This document shows, piece by piece, positions 54,584-62,209 of a DNA stretch of 64,000 bases. The stretch lies in NCBI GenBank assembly GCA_017537175.1, contig JAFYLH010000006.1, positions 124,001 to 188,000 of the forward strand. The letters run 5' to 3'. The DNA comes from Clostridia bacterium. GTDB lineage: Bacteria > Bacillota > Clostridia > Oscillospirales > CAG-272. A program made the position numbers and the translations under genes. Within the stretch, counting starts at the first letter, position 1. Each line of letters opens with the position of its first letter. Under the pieces are notes generated by a model. The model was not told where the DNA came from, did no database searches, and worked only from the letters and a program-made list of their open reading frames with translations.

Positions 54584-54612
54584 TTGACATCGGTTTTTAT
54601 TTCCCCTATAAT
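54584..54612 (+). promoter_or_regulatory. Promoter of the second MATE gene, apparently leaderless
   Basis: TTGACA (54584-54589), a 17-nt spacer, TATAAT (54607-54612). The ATG at 54619 starts 7 nt after the -10, at the expected transcription start. Confidence 0.85.
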
Positions 54613-54618
54613 AAAATT

Positions 54619-55941
54619 ATGAAAATACAGTTATCAGATCATTTTAATTATTCCAAGTTGATACGCTTTACCCTGCCGGCTATTGCATCAATGATATTCA
54701 TATCCATCTACGGTGTGGTGGACGGCATTTTTGTATCGAATTTTGTGGGCAAGACTCCCTTTGCCGCCATCAATCTTATATATCCCGCAATGATGCTGGT
54801 GATGGCATTTGCCTTTATGATAAGCTCGGGAGGCTCGGCTCTCATATCAAAGACCATGGGCGAGGGCAAGCGCGAAAAGGCAAACGAGATCTTTTCGATG
54901 CTGGTCTATATTTCCATAGTTTTCGGCATTATCATATCGGTTCTCGGCTTTATCTTTATCGAAGATATATCCCTTCTTATGGGAGCGGATGAAGATATGC
55001 TGCCCCATTGCGTGACCTATGGACGCATCCTTCTTCCCGCCTTTGTGTTCTTACTCTTGCAATGTGAGTTCCAGACCTTTTTTATAGCGGCAGAAAAGCC
55101 TAACCTCTCTCTTCTTATGACGGTGGGTGCGGGAGTTACCAATATCATACTTGATGCCATACTTGTGATCCCCTTTGGTCTTGTGGGTGCGGCAGTTGCC
55201 ACAACCATGAGTCAGGTGGTAGCAACAGTCATAGCTCTTTGCTATTTTATCTTTTCAAAAAAAGCCATCCTTCGCTTAGGCAGATTCCGCTTTGACGGCA
55301 AGGCTCTTTGGCAGAGCTGCTCTAACGGAGCCTCCGAGATGATGACTAATCTTTCTATGTCTCTGGTCAACATTCTCTATAACTATCAGCTTATGGCTAT
55401 GATAGGGCAGGACGGTGTTTCGGTATACGGTATCATACTGTATATTAACTTCATTTTTATCGGTGTATTTGTGGGCTTTTGCTCAGGCTCTGCTCCCGTT
55501 GTCAGCTTTCATTACGGAGCACAGAATCACGCAGAGCTTAAAAATCTTTTCAAGAAAAGTCTTATACTTCTGTCTGTTACCTCGGTCATACTTACCCTTT
55601 TGGCAGAGGTGAGCGCAGGCGTGCTGTCGGGAATATTTGTAGGCTATGATGCCGAGCTTTTTGCCCTTACAAAGAGAGCGTTTATGCTATATTCTGTTTC
55701 CTTTGTTGTGATGTGGATAAACATCTTCGGCTCGTCCTTTTTTACCGCACTTAACAACGGACTCATCTCCGCGGTTATTTCATTTTTGAGAACATTGGTA
55801 TTCCAGATCGCCGCCATATATCTTTTGCCCCTTGTATTAGGTATTGACGGAATATGGCTTGCCGTACTTGCCGCAGAGCTTGGCTGCTGCGTTGTGACCT
55901 TTATCTTCCTTTTGACACAGAAAAAGAAATATAATTATTAA
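54619..55941 (+). CDS. MATE family exporter (MepA-like)
   Basis: 440 residues, twelve hydrophobic helices, two matE halves (LIRFTLPAIASMIFISIYGVVDGIFVSN and a second at about 235). It resembles the MepA/VcmA-like subgroup by its FTLPAIASMIF..YGVVDGIFVSN start. No ribosome site precedes the ATG (only AAAATT). It is followed after 8 nt by the DUF2284 gene, probably in one transcript. Substrate unknown. Confidence 0.88.
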   Translation: MKIQLSDHFNYSKLIRFTLPAIASMIFISIYGVVDGIFVSNFVGKTPFAAINLIYPAMMLVMAFAFMISSGGSALISKTMGEGKREKANEIFSMLVYISIVFGIIISVLGFIFIEDISLLMGADEDMLPHCVTYGRILLPAFVFLLLQCEFQTFFIAAEKPNLSLLMTVGAGVTNIILDAILVIPFGLVGAAVATTMSQVVATVIALCYFIFSKKAILRLGRFRFDGKALWQSCSNGASEMMTNLSMSLVNILYNYQLMAMIGQDGVSVYGIILYINFIFIGVFVGFCSGSAPVVSFHYGAQNHAELKNLFKKSLILLSVTSVILTLLAEVSAGVLSGIFVGYDAELFALTKRAFMLYSVSFVVMWINIFGSSFFTALNNGLISAVISFLRTLVFQIAAIYLLPLVLGIDGIWLAVLAAELGCCVVTFIFLLTQKKKYNY

Positions 55942-55949
55942 GGTGACTT

Positions 55950-56468
55950 ATGTTTGATTTAAACGGGATCGGAATTTTTCAGCACGGATATATTGACCCA
56001 TCAGAGATAGTATTCAGAGAGGAGATACAGGATATCTGCCGCTCTAACGCCTGCCGTGCTTACGGCAAGACCTGGGCTTGCCCTCCCGCAATCGGCCGAA
56101 TTGAAGAATGCCGCAAGCGTGTAAACCGATATGGTAACGCCTTTGTTTTCTCCTGCAAATACGACCTTGAGGACTCCTATGATTTTGAGGGTATGGAGGA
56201 GGCGGGACTTGAGTTCCGCCGTACCTGTGACAAGCTCTGGGAAAAGCTCGAGGGTCACAAAAACGGATTTTTATTACTTGCCAACGGAGGCTGTCAGAGG
56301 TGTACCGAGTGTACATATCCCGACGAAGCCTGCCGTATGCCCGAAAAATTATTCCCCGCCTTTGAGGGACACGGAATAGTGGTTGCCGAAGTTGCTAAAC
56401 TTGCGGGAATCAATTATATGAACGGTAAGGATACGGTAACATACTTGGGAATGTTATTGTATAATTAG
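55950..56468 (+). CDS. DUF2284 metal-binding protein
   Basis: 172 residues, AAGGTG 5 nt before ATG. Cys-rich: CRSNACRAYGKTWACPPAIG near the N terminus and CQRCTECTYPDEACRMP towards the end, typical of DUF2284, predicted to bind metal or an Fe-S cluster. Function unknown. The 8-nt gap from the MATE gene suggests co-expression. Its stop TAG (56466-56468) lies in the first unit of heptamer array D. Confidence 0.85.
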   Translation: MFDLNGIGIFQHGYIDPSEIVFREEIQDICRSNACRAYGKTWACPPAIGRIEECRKRVNRYGNAFVFSCKYDLEDSYDFEGMEEAGLEFRRTCDKLWEKLEGHKNGFLLLANGGCQRCTECTYPDEACRMPEKLFPAFEGHGIVVAEVAKLAGINYMNGKDTVTYLGMLLYN

Positions 56469-56491
56469 GAGTTAGGAGTTAGGAGTTAGGA
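56464..56491. repeat. Tandem heptamer array (TTAGGAG)4, copy D
   Basis: Four identical TTAGGAG units. The first contains the stop codon of the DUF2284 gene. A purine spacer TTAAGGAAAG and the hairpin at 56501 follow. Confidence 0.9.
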
Positions 56492-56500
56492 GTTAAGGAA

Positions 56501-56540
56501 AGAACCTGTTGCAGTAATGCAACAGGTTCATATTTTTATT
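56501..56540. terminator. Bidirectional terminator
   Basis: A perfect 12-bp stem (GAACCTGTTGCA / TGCAACAGGTTC, loop GTAA), then ATATTTTTATTT. It lies between the convergent DUF2284 and aminotransferase genes. Confidence 0.88.
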
Positions 56541-57702
56541 TGAGAAATTGTTCACCTATGATTTTTGCAATCTCTGCTAATTCCTCGGGAGGGAGAACGA
56601 GAGCAAAGCGAACATATCCCTCGCCTAAAGGACCAAAGGATATACCGGGAGTACAGATAACGCCTGTCTTTGCCGCAAGGTCGGTACAGAACTTCTGTGA
56701 GTCGGTATAACCCTTGGGCAGGGGAGCCCAAACGAACATCGTACCGTCGCTGTCGGGGATATCCCAGCCGTAGGGTCTCAGTCCGCCGCAGAGGGCATCA
56801 CGGCGCTTTTGATATTCAAGGCATTGAGCCTTTACCATATCGCGGGGACCGCGGAGAGCCGCAATTGCTGCCTTCTGTATGGGGGTATACATACCAAAAT
56901 CATACTGAGAGCGCAGCAGCTTCATAGCATCCACTACCTTCTTGTTGCCTATGAGGAAGGATATTCTCGCACCCGTAACATTAAAGGACTTGGAGAGCGA
57001 GAAGAACTCCGCACCTATCTCGGCTGCATCCGGGAAGGAAAGGAAGGAAAAGCCCTCTCTGCCGTCAAAGATTATATCAGAATATGCGTTGTCGTTTATG
57101 ATGATGATATTATATTTTTTTGCGTACTCAATAACCTCGTTATATACCTCTCTTGTTGCTGCAGCCCCACAGGGGTTGGAGGGATAGGAGAGAACTATAT
57201 ATTTAGCCTTGGTAAGCACCTCGGGGTCAATAAGATCAAGTCGGGGCATAAAGCCGTATTCCTTGATAAGGGGGTAGTACTCTACCTTTGCCTCACCAAA
57301 ATATGCGCCCGCTTCAAAGGCGGGATAACCCGGGTCGGGGAGCAGAACCACATCATCCTTGTCGCAAAGCGCCATACCCAGATGTCCCATACCCTCCTGA
57401 CTTCCGTTGACCGCGGTGATCATATCGGGGGTTATTGTAACTCCAAAGCGGTCCTTATAATAATCGCAGACAGCCTCTAACAGCTCATCGCTTTCTCTGA
57501 GGGAGTATTTCCAGTTAACAGGCTCCTTTGCCGCCTCTACCAAAGCATCTATAATATGCTTTGGAGGCTCAAAGTCGGGAGTACCGATAAAAAGATTATA
57601 TACCTTGCGACCCTCGGCGATAAGCTTGTCCTTTTCGGCATTTATTGCCGCAAAAACACCTGTCTTAATTCCCTCAAGTCGGCTTGCGTGCTTTATTTCC
57701 AT
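56536..57702 (-). CDS. Class I/II PLP-dependent aminotransferase (possibly LL-diaminopimelate type)
   Basis: 388 residues, ATG 57702 with AAGGAG. Seen: YNLFIGTPDFEPPKHI, NGSQEGMGHLGMALCDKDDVVLLPDPGYPAF, YIVLSYPSNPCGAAAT, NDNAYSDIIFDG, the PLP Lys in SLSKSFNVTGARISFLIG, and VRFALVLP. The NPCGA motif and SKSFNVTGAR place it in the aspartate/LL-DAP aminotransferase group; with dapA in the window a lysine role is possible, but Asp, Ala or aromatic substrates cannot be excluded. Confidence 0.85.
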   Translation of the reverse strand: MEIKHASRLEGIKTGVFAAINAEKDKLIAEGRKVYNLFIGTPDFEPPKHIIDALVEAAKEPVNWKYSLRESDELLEAVCDYYKDRFGVTITPDMITAVNGSQEGMGHLGMALCDKDDVVLLPDPGYPAFEAGAYFGEAKVEYYPLIKEYGFMPRLDLIDPEVLTKAKYIVLSYPSNPCGAAATREVYNEVIEYAKKYNIIIINDNAYSDIIFDGREGFSFLSFPDAAEIGAEFFSLSKSFNVTGARISFLIGNKKVVDAMKLLRSQYDFGMYTPIQKAAIAALRGPRDMVKAQCLEYQKRRDALCGGLRPYGWDIPDSDGTMFVWAPLPKGYTDSQKFCTDLAAKTGVICTPGISFGPLGEGYVRFALVLPPEELAEIAKIIGEQFLK

Positions 57703-57731
57703 TGTATGTCTCCTTGTATGTTATGAATGTG

Positions 57732-57760
57732 ATTATAGCACAAGCCGGGGAACAATTCAA
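57732..57760 (-). promoter_or_regulatory. Aminotransferase promoter
   Basis: Minus strand TTGAAT (57755-57760), a 17-nt spacer, TATAAT (57732-57737), with TGC just before it. Confidence 0.8.
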
Positions 57761-57832
57761 TATCAAACAGGGCGAAAAACCGTATAAAATTAATATAGAT
57801 CGAGATTTATTATACCTGTTTGAGATCAGCTA

Positions 57833-57861
57833 TTGACCAAAAGCCCTTTGAGTGCTAAAAT
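57833..57861 (+). promoter_or_regulatory. Promoter of the BspA-like gene
   Basis: TTGACC (57833-57838), a 17-nt spacer, TAAAAT (57856-57861). GGGAGG precedes the ATG at 57894. Confidence 0.75.
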
Positions 57862-57893
57862 GATAACATAAAACTATACATCGGGAGGCAAAA

Positions 57894-60368
57894 ATGTTTA
57901 AGAAGATAATCGCCGCAGTATTGGTAGTTATGATGCTTATGTCTGTGATGACAGGCTTTACTTCATCTGCGGCAACAGTCAAGTATTCGGGAACCAACGG
58001 TGGTCCTGATGTTCATTGGACTATTGACACCGACGGTCTTCTGTACCTTTACGGAAGCGGTGACACCTACGATTTTGAGGCACCCGCTTATGCGCCCTGG
58101 CACACCTACCGTAGTGAGATAAAGAGTATTCTTGTTCAGCACGGTGTTACCGGTGTAGGCAAGAACTGCTTTGTCAGTCTTAATCAGGTAACTGCGGTAA
58201 CTCTTAGCTATACCGTTGCAAGGATAGGTGAGAGCGCATTCAATTCCTGTACGGCTCTGCCTTCTATAGGTCTGCCTCCTTCGGTGACATATATCGGTGA
58301 CGGCGCGTTTATGTACTGTCAGTCGCTTACCAGCTTTACTGTTCCCGATTCTGTTACATATATCGGCAATCAGGTATTTGCCCGCTGTGACAATCTTCAG
58401 ACTATCCACACAAGTGCTGCAAACCCCAACTATATCTGCGAGTACGGTGTTCTTTACAACAAGAACAAGACCGAGCTTATAGTATGTCCTGCAGGTACGA
58501 CCCTTACAAGCTACAGCGTTCCCGCATCCTGTACCGCTATTGCATCCAATGCGTTTTACGGCTGTAAGAATCTTCAGAGTGTAACCCTGCCTGTGGGTAT
58601 AACAGCTATTCCCGACAGCGCATTTTCCTTCTGTACCTCTCTTAAGGAGCTTAACTGTGCAGGGGAGATAAGCTATATAGGCAGTGCGGCATTTTCAAAT
58701 TGCCAAGGTCTTGAGACCTTTAATATTCCCGCATCGGTTACAAAGATAAGCGACTTTGCATTCAATCATTGCTATGCATTGAAGAATATCACCATCCCCG
58801 AGGGTGTAGATGAGATCGGTCAGTTTGCCTTCCAGTACTGCACCGCTCTTGAGTCTGTTTTGTTACCCTCTACCCTTACAACAATAAGAGAGGGTGCTTT
58901 CAAGACTACCACAGCACTTTCTTATATCGAGATCCCCTCAAATGTTACCTTGATCGAAAAATATCTCATAGAGGAAAACCCCGATACATATATCAAATGC
59001 TCTATCTTTGATTACGCTTATGACTATGCTATGGGCAGCGGCTATAAGGTTGAGACCTACGAGACTGTTGAATCTGTTTCGGTAAACACAATGCCGGATA
59101 AGACCGTCTACGGTCTTGCAGCCGAGGCACTTGATATGACAGGCTTTACCCTTAATCTCCACCTTACAAACGGAGAGATAAGAGTGATCGATGCTTATTA
59201 TATCACATCAAGTCCCGACTTTACGGTAGGCGGAGAGCAGAGCGTTACCGTAACCTACGGCGATTTCACAACATCCTTTGATATCTTTGTTGATGAAACA
59301 ATGATCACCTACCCCGAGTCGGATCACCCCTACCATTCCTGGGGATATGTGGAATGGACATTCCAATATCCGGGTCACGCTGACTCACTTCTTGTGACCT
59401 TCTCGGAGGATACTCTCCTTGAGGGCTATGACAACCTTGAGCTTTATAATGTCAAGAGCGGTTCAAAGTGGTTTGATACAGACGAGCTTGCGGGCAGGAC
59501 TGTTGAGACCTCGGGCGACAGCTTCAGAATAGTTATCCGTTCAAACGGAGGAGAAAAGACCTACGGCTTTAAGATCACAAACATAGTACCTGTTTGCGAT
59601 TGCTTTGATGCCTATGTTGACGGAGTAGAGCTGAGCGTTGAATATAAGAAGAGTGATATCAAGGATATCTTTGTGGCAAAGGGTGAATATACCACCTACA
59701 CAGAGGTAAACAAGAATAAGATAGTCCGCCTTACCGAATCTAAGCTTTCTTCTGCATCGAAGTATAATTACACCCTGCCCGGCTCGGGTACTTATACCGT
59801 TCTTTTCAGAACCACCGACGGAAGGGTAGAGATAAAGTATGTAACAGTTGACGTAGTCGAGCCTGTGTTTACTCCCAACGGCTTACAGCTTAATGTGGCA
59901 AATCTTGATGGCATCAAGGTTATAAGAACCGCCTCGGGTGTTCACAAATCTGCCGCTTCCATAAAGCGCACCGAGGGTGCAAGAGCCTTTACCGCAAAGG
60001 GTGTGCTTGCAGGTGTGGATGATTATACCATCCAGTACAGAGAAAGCGGTATCGTTACCGTTGCGGTATGCTACCAAAACGGTTATACTGCATACTATGT
60101 GTATGATGTAACCGCAAAGACCCCCGAAATGACCCAAAGCGGAAATAAGGTTATCTTTACCAACCTTGACGGTCTTAAGGTCGTAAGATATGCTCCAGGT
60201 GAATATGCTACCTCTTCCGAGATAAAGAGAGCCTCCGGAGCTGTGGCAATCATGCCCACAAAGATATCAGACGGAGCGATAACCGTTACACTCAAAGCCG
60301 GCACATATACCTTCTGTGTGCAGTATGACGATGAAAGTTATAATTATTACACCGTAACGGTGGATTAA
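57894..60368 (+). CDS. Secreted BspA-like leucine-rich repeat protein with CUB-like and novel repeated C-terminal domains
   Basis: 824 residues. Signal peptide (1-27, ending SSA-A). Residues about 85-370 are BspA/TpLRR (LRR_5) repeats with the NCxxLxSIxLPxSVTxIGxxAFxxC rhythm, about ten units. Next an Ig-like (Big-type) domain (about 390-475), then a CUB-like domain (about 485-570: SWGYVEWTFQYPG, YDNLELYN, FRIVIRSNGGEKTYGFKITNI), then three tandem domains of about 80 residues (570-824) that share NLDGIKVIR / NLDGLKVVR and IKR cores. No SLH, LPxTG or other wall anchor was seen, so it is released or held non-covalently. BspA LRRs often bind host or bacterial surfaces. Confidence 0.85.
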   Translation: MFKKIIAAVLVVMMLMSVMTGFTSSAATVKYSGTNGGPDVHWTIDTDGLLYLYGSGDTYDFEAPAYAPWHTYRSEIKSILVQHGVTGVGKNCFVSLNQVTAVTLSYTVARIGESAFNSCTALPSIGLPPSVTYIGDGAFMYCQSLTSFTVPDSVTYIGNQVFARCDNLQTIHTSAANPNYICEYGVLYNKNKTELIVCPAGTTLTSYSVPASCTAIASNAFYGCKNLQSVTLPVGITAIPDSAFSFCTSLKELNCAGEISYIGSAAFSNCQGLETFNIPASVTKISDFAFNHCYALKNITIPEGVDEIGQFAFQYCTALESVLLPSTLTTIREGAFKTTTALSYIEIPSNVTLIEKYLIEENPDTYIKCSIFDYAYDYAMGSGYKVETYETVESVSVNTMPDKTVYGLAAEALDMTGFTLNLHLTNGEIRVIDAYYITSSPDFTVGGEQSVTVTYGDFTTSFDIFVDETMITYPESDHPYHSWGYVEWTFQYPGHADSLLVTFSEDTLLEGYDNLELYNVKSGSKWFDTDELAGRTVETSGDSFRIVIRSNGGEKTYGFKITNIVPVCDCFDAYVDGVELSVEYKKSDIKDIFVAKGEYTTYTEVNKNKIVRLTESKLSSASKYNYTLPGSGTYTVLFRTTDGRVEIKYVTVDVVEPVFTPNGLQLNVANLDGIKVIRTASGVHKSAASIKRTEGARAFTAKGVLAGVDDYTIQYRESGIVTVAVCYQNGYTAYYVYDVTAKTPEMTQSGNKVIFTNLDGLKVVRYAPGEYATSSEIKRASGAVAIMPTKISDGAITVTLKAGTYTFCVQYDDESYNYYTVTVD

Positions 60369-60382
60369 ATGCAAAATTACGG

Positions 60383-60417
60383 AGGCTTTTCGACCTTGTG
60401 TCGAAAAGCTTCTTTTA
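60383..60417 (+). terminator. Terminator of the BspA-like gene
   Basis: GCTTTTCGAC / GTCGAAAAGC (plus two outer pairs), loop CTTGT, followed by TTCTTTTAATTT. Confidence 0.85.
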
Positions 60418-60452
60418 ATTTACAACTAAACTTTAATGAGAGCGCTGATAAG

Positions 60453-60525
60453 CCTCCCTTGCCTAAAGGGAGGGGGACCATAGAAACGAACACTTTAGGT
60501 GTTCGTTTCTATGGTGGAGGGATAT
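60453..60525. repeat. Two-hairpin CCTCCC element
   Basis: CCTCCCTT-GCCTA-AAGGGAGG, then GGG, then a perfect 17-bp stem (ACCATAGAAACGAACAC / its complement, loop TTTAG, 60477-60515), then GGAGGGATAT. The conserved outer CCTCCC...GGAGGGAT frame with a variable inner hairpin is a pattern I believe recurs in gut Firmicutes. The 300 bp between the two genes otherwise hold only the terminator and a promoter. Confidence 0.7.
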
Positions 60526-60610
60526 CACCATTTAGCTGAACTATATGGGGTATATCGCTTCACCACAGGTGAACTTGTGGTTGTTCTACTCGTGGTTTAC
60601 TTATATTCCC

Positions 60611-60639
60611 TTGAAAAACAGACGGGGATATAATAAAAT
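60611..60639 (+). promoter_or_regulatory. Promoter of the XRE-PolC-like gene
   Basis: TTGAAA (60611-60616), a 17-nt spacer, TAAAAT (60634-60639), with two further TATAAT-like hexamers overlapping. GGGAGG precedes the ATG at 60667. Confidence 0.65.
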
Positions 60640-60666
60640 ATAATCATCAAATACAGGGAGGCTGTT

Positions 60667-62085
60667 ATGAGAGAATATAACTTCGGACATTTTTTGTATA
60701 TTCTTCGCTCGGATGCGGGACTTACTCAGTTTCAGCTTGGCAAGCTTGTCGGAGTGTCTGACAAAGCGGTATCAAAATGGGAAAACGGTGTGTCAAAACC
60801 TCAAAGAGACATTTTATATAAGCTCAGCGAAGTGCTTGGAGTAAGTATAGATGAGCTTCTGTCTTGCAAATATCATTCCTGTGAAAACGAGAATGTAAAA
60901 GGTGTATTTGCAACGAGAAAACAACTGTGGAGTAAAGCACTTGATGCTATGCACAATCGTTACAGTGAGTTTGTACCTATAGAGATACTTAACAGGTTTT
61001 TATCAGAGAAGGCGGACATCGAAAATACGGATATGATCGTATATTTTGATTTTCTGTCAGCTCTTGTGAGCGAAGCGAAGAAAAACGGTGAACATATCCG
61101 TATCAAAGGCGGTGTCGCTTCCTCCTTTGTTGCTTATCTTATGGGCGCAACAGAGGTAAATCCGCTAAAACCTCACTATTACTGTCCCGATTGTAAAAGG
61201 GTGATATTTGATGATCGGGTAAAGAGCGGCTGGGATCTTCCGAGTATAAATTGTTCCTGTTCTAAGACTATGAGATCTGACGGACACGGTATTCCCTTTG
61301 AGGTATACCACAGCGACATACAGCGAAACATAGCTCTTGCCGTGGATGTGTCCCCGGAGTTTTTATTGTCGGCTAAAAAATGTGCCGAGGAGTATTTTAA
61401 GGAGTGTAAGATCAAAACAGAAGAACGTGACGGGCATATCTGTATGATCACGGTGACTACTCAGAAATCGGAACAGAGAATATTATTTTTTGCCGATGAT
61501 GAATTGGCACACTATAAGCTGCTGGAAGAGAGAACGGCAACCTCATTTGACCGGGTCAGATTTGATACAGCGGATATTTTACGGGAATTTCAAAAGGGCA
61601 ATACCGACGGTATTACAGAATTCAAATCCACCTTTACAAAAAATATGTTGGAGAAGGTTTCGCCAAGCTTATTTAATGATTTAATACAGATATCAGGATT
61701 GTCTCACGCTGTCGGCGGTTGGCGTGATAATGCAGAAGCTTTGATACAGCAAGGCTTTTCTATCGGTGAGACTATTGCTTACCGTGATGATGTGTTCAAT
61801 TATGTTCGGAAACGGATGATAAGCAAAGGATTTACAGATACAGGATTTGCTTATAAGGTCATGGAGGATACACGCCGAGGTGTTTATTCAAAAAACGGTA
61901 TTCCCGATGAGGTGGAACATCACTTAAGAGCTGTTGGTACGGAAGATTGGTTTGTCGATTCTGTCGGTAAGATCGGATATCTATTTCAAAAGGCCCACGG
62001 AATATCTTATGTCAGAACAGCTGTAATATTGATGTGGTATAAGCTTCATTATCCTAAGGAATTTAACGAAATTATGATGTTATAA
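60667..62085 (+). CDS. XRE-type HTH fused to a degenerate PolC-like DNA polymerase III core
   Basis: 472 residues. Residues 6-65 are an XRE/Cro helix-turn-helix (LRSDAGLTQFQLGKLVGVSD, KAVSKWENG). Residues 85-472 follow PolC: LWSKALDAMHNRY, then KGGVASSFVAYLMGATEVNP for PolC GSVGSSFVA...TEVNP; a zinc knuckle CPDC (173-176) ... CSC (196-198) with SGWDLPSINC; DGHGIPFEV for DGHDIPFET; and, after a short middle, FNDLIQISGLSHAV, YRDDVFNYV, AYKVMEDTRRG, and KIGYLFQKAHGISYV...KLHYP for PolC KIKYMFPKAHAAAYV...KVHYP. Lost: the PDIDLNFS double-Asp motif (here NIALAVDVS, 221-229) and most of the fingers (about 110 residues in place of about 300). D300 (VRFD) may match the third catalytic Asp. PHP, exonuclease and OB parts are absent. 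Polymerase activity is unlikely; a DNA- or nucleotide-sensing regulator is inferred. Confidence 0.8.
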   Translation: MREYNFGHFLYILRSDAGLTQFQLGKLVGVSDKAVSKWENGVSKPQRDILYKLSEVLGVSIDELLSCKYHSCENENVKGVFATRKQLWSKALDAMHNRYSEFVPIEILNRFLSEKADIENTDMIVYFDFLSALVSEAKKNGEHIRIKGGVASSFVAYLMGATEVNPLKPHYYCPDCKRVIFDDRVKSGWDLPSINCSCSKTMRSDGHGIPFEVYHSDIQRNIALAVDVSPEFLLSAKKCAEEYFKECKIKTEERDGHICMITVTTQKSEQRILFFADDELAHYKLLEERTATSFDRVRFDTADILREFQKGNTDGITEFKSTFTKNMLEKVSPSLFNDLIQISGLSHAVGGWRDNAEALIQQGFSIGETIAYRDDVFNYVRKRMISKGFTDTGFAYKVMEDTRRGVYSKNGIPDEVEHHLRAVGTEDWFVDSVGKIGYLFQKAHGISYVRTAVILMWYKLHYPKEFNEIMML

Positions 62086-62140
62086 ATTGATGACTATTCT
62101 GTTTCCCATAAAACAAGAAACAAATTCCCGTTGTGTGCTA

Positions 62141-62169
62141 TTCACAAACAGATACCGCCGTGATACAAT
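62141..62169 (+). promoter_or_regulatory. Promoter of the second XRE gene
   Basis: TTCACA (62141-62146), a 17-nt spacer, TACAAT (62164-62169). GGAGG precedes the ATG at 62210. Confidence 0.65.
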
Positions 62170-62209
62170 ATAAACACAGACCGGTTTGACTATATTATCG
62201 GAGGTAGTT

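Noticed and set aside
60667..62085. Simple misassembly of an XRE gene and polC
   Set aside because: The frame is continuous, the polymerase part is itself heavily shortened and diverged at the active site, and codon use is even, so it is not a fresh join to the normal polC.
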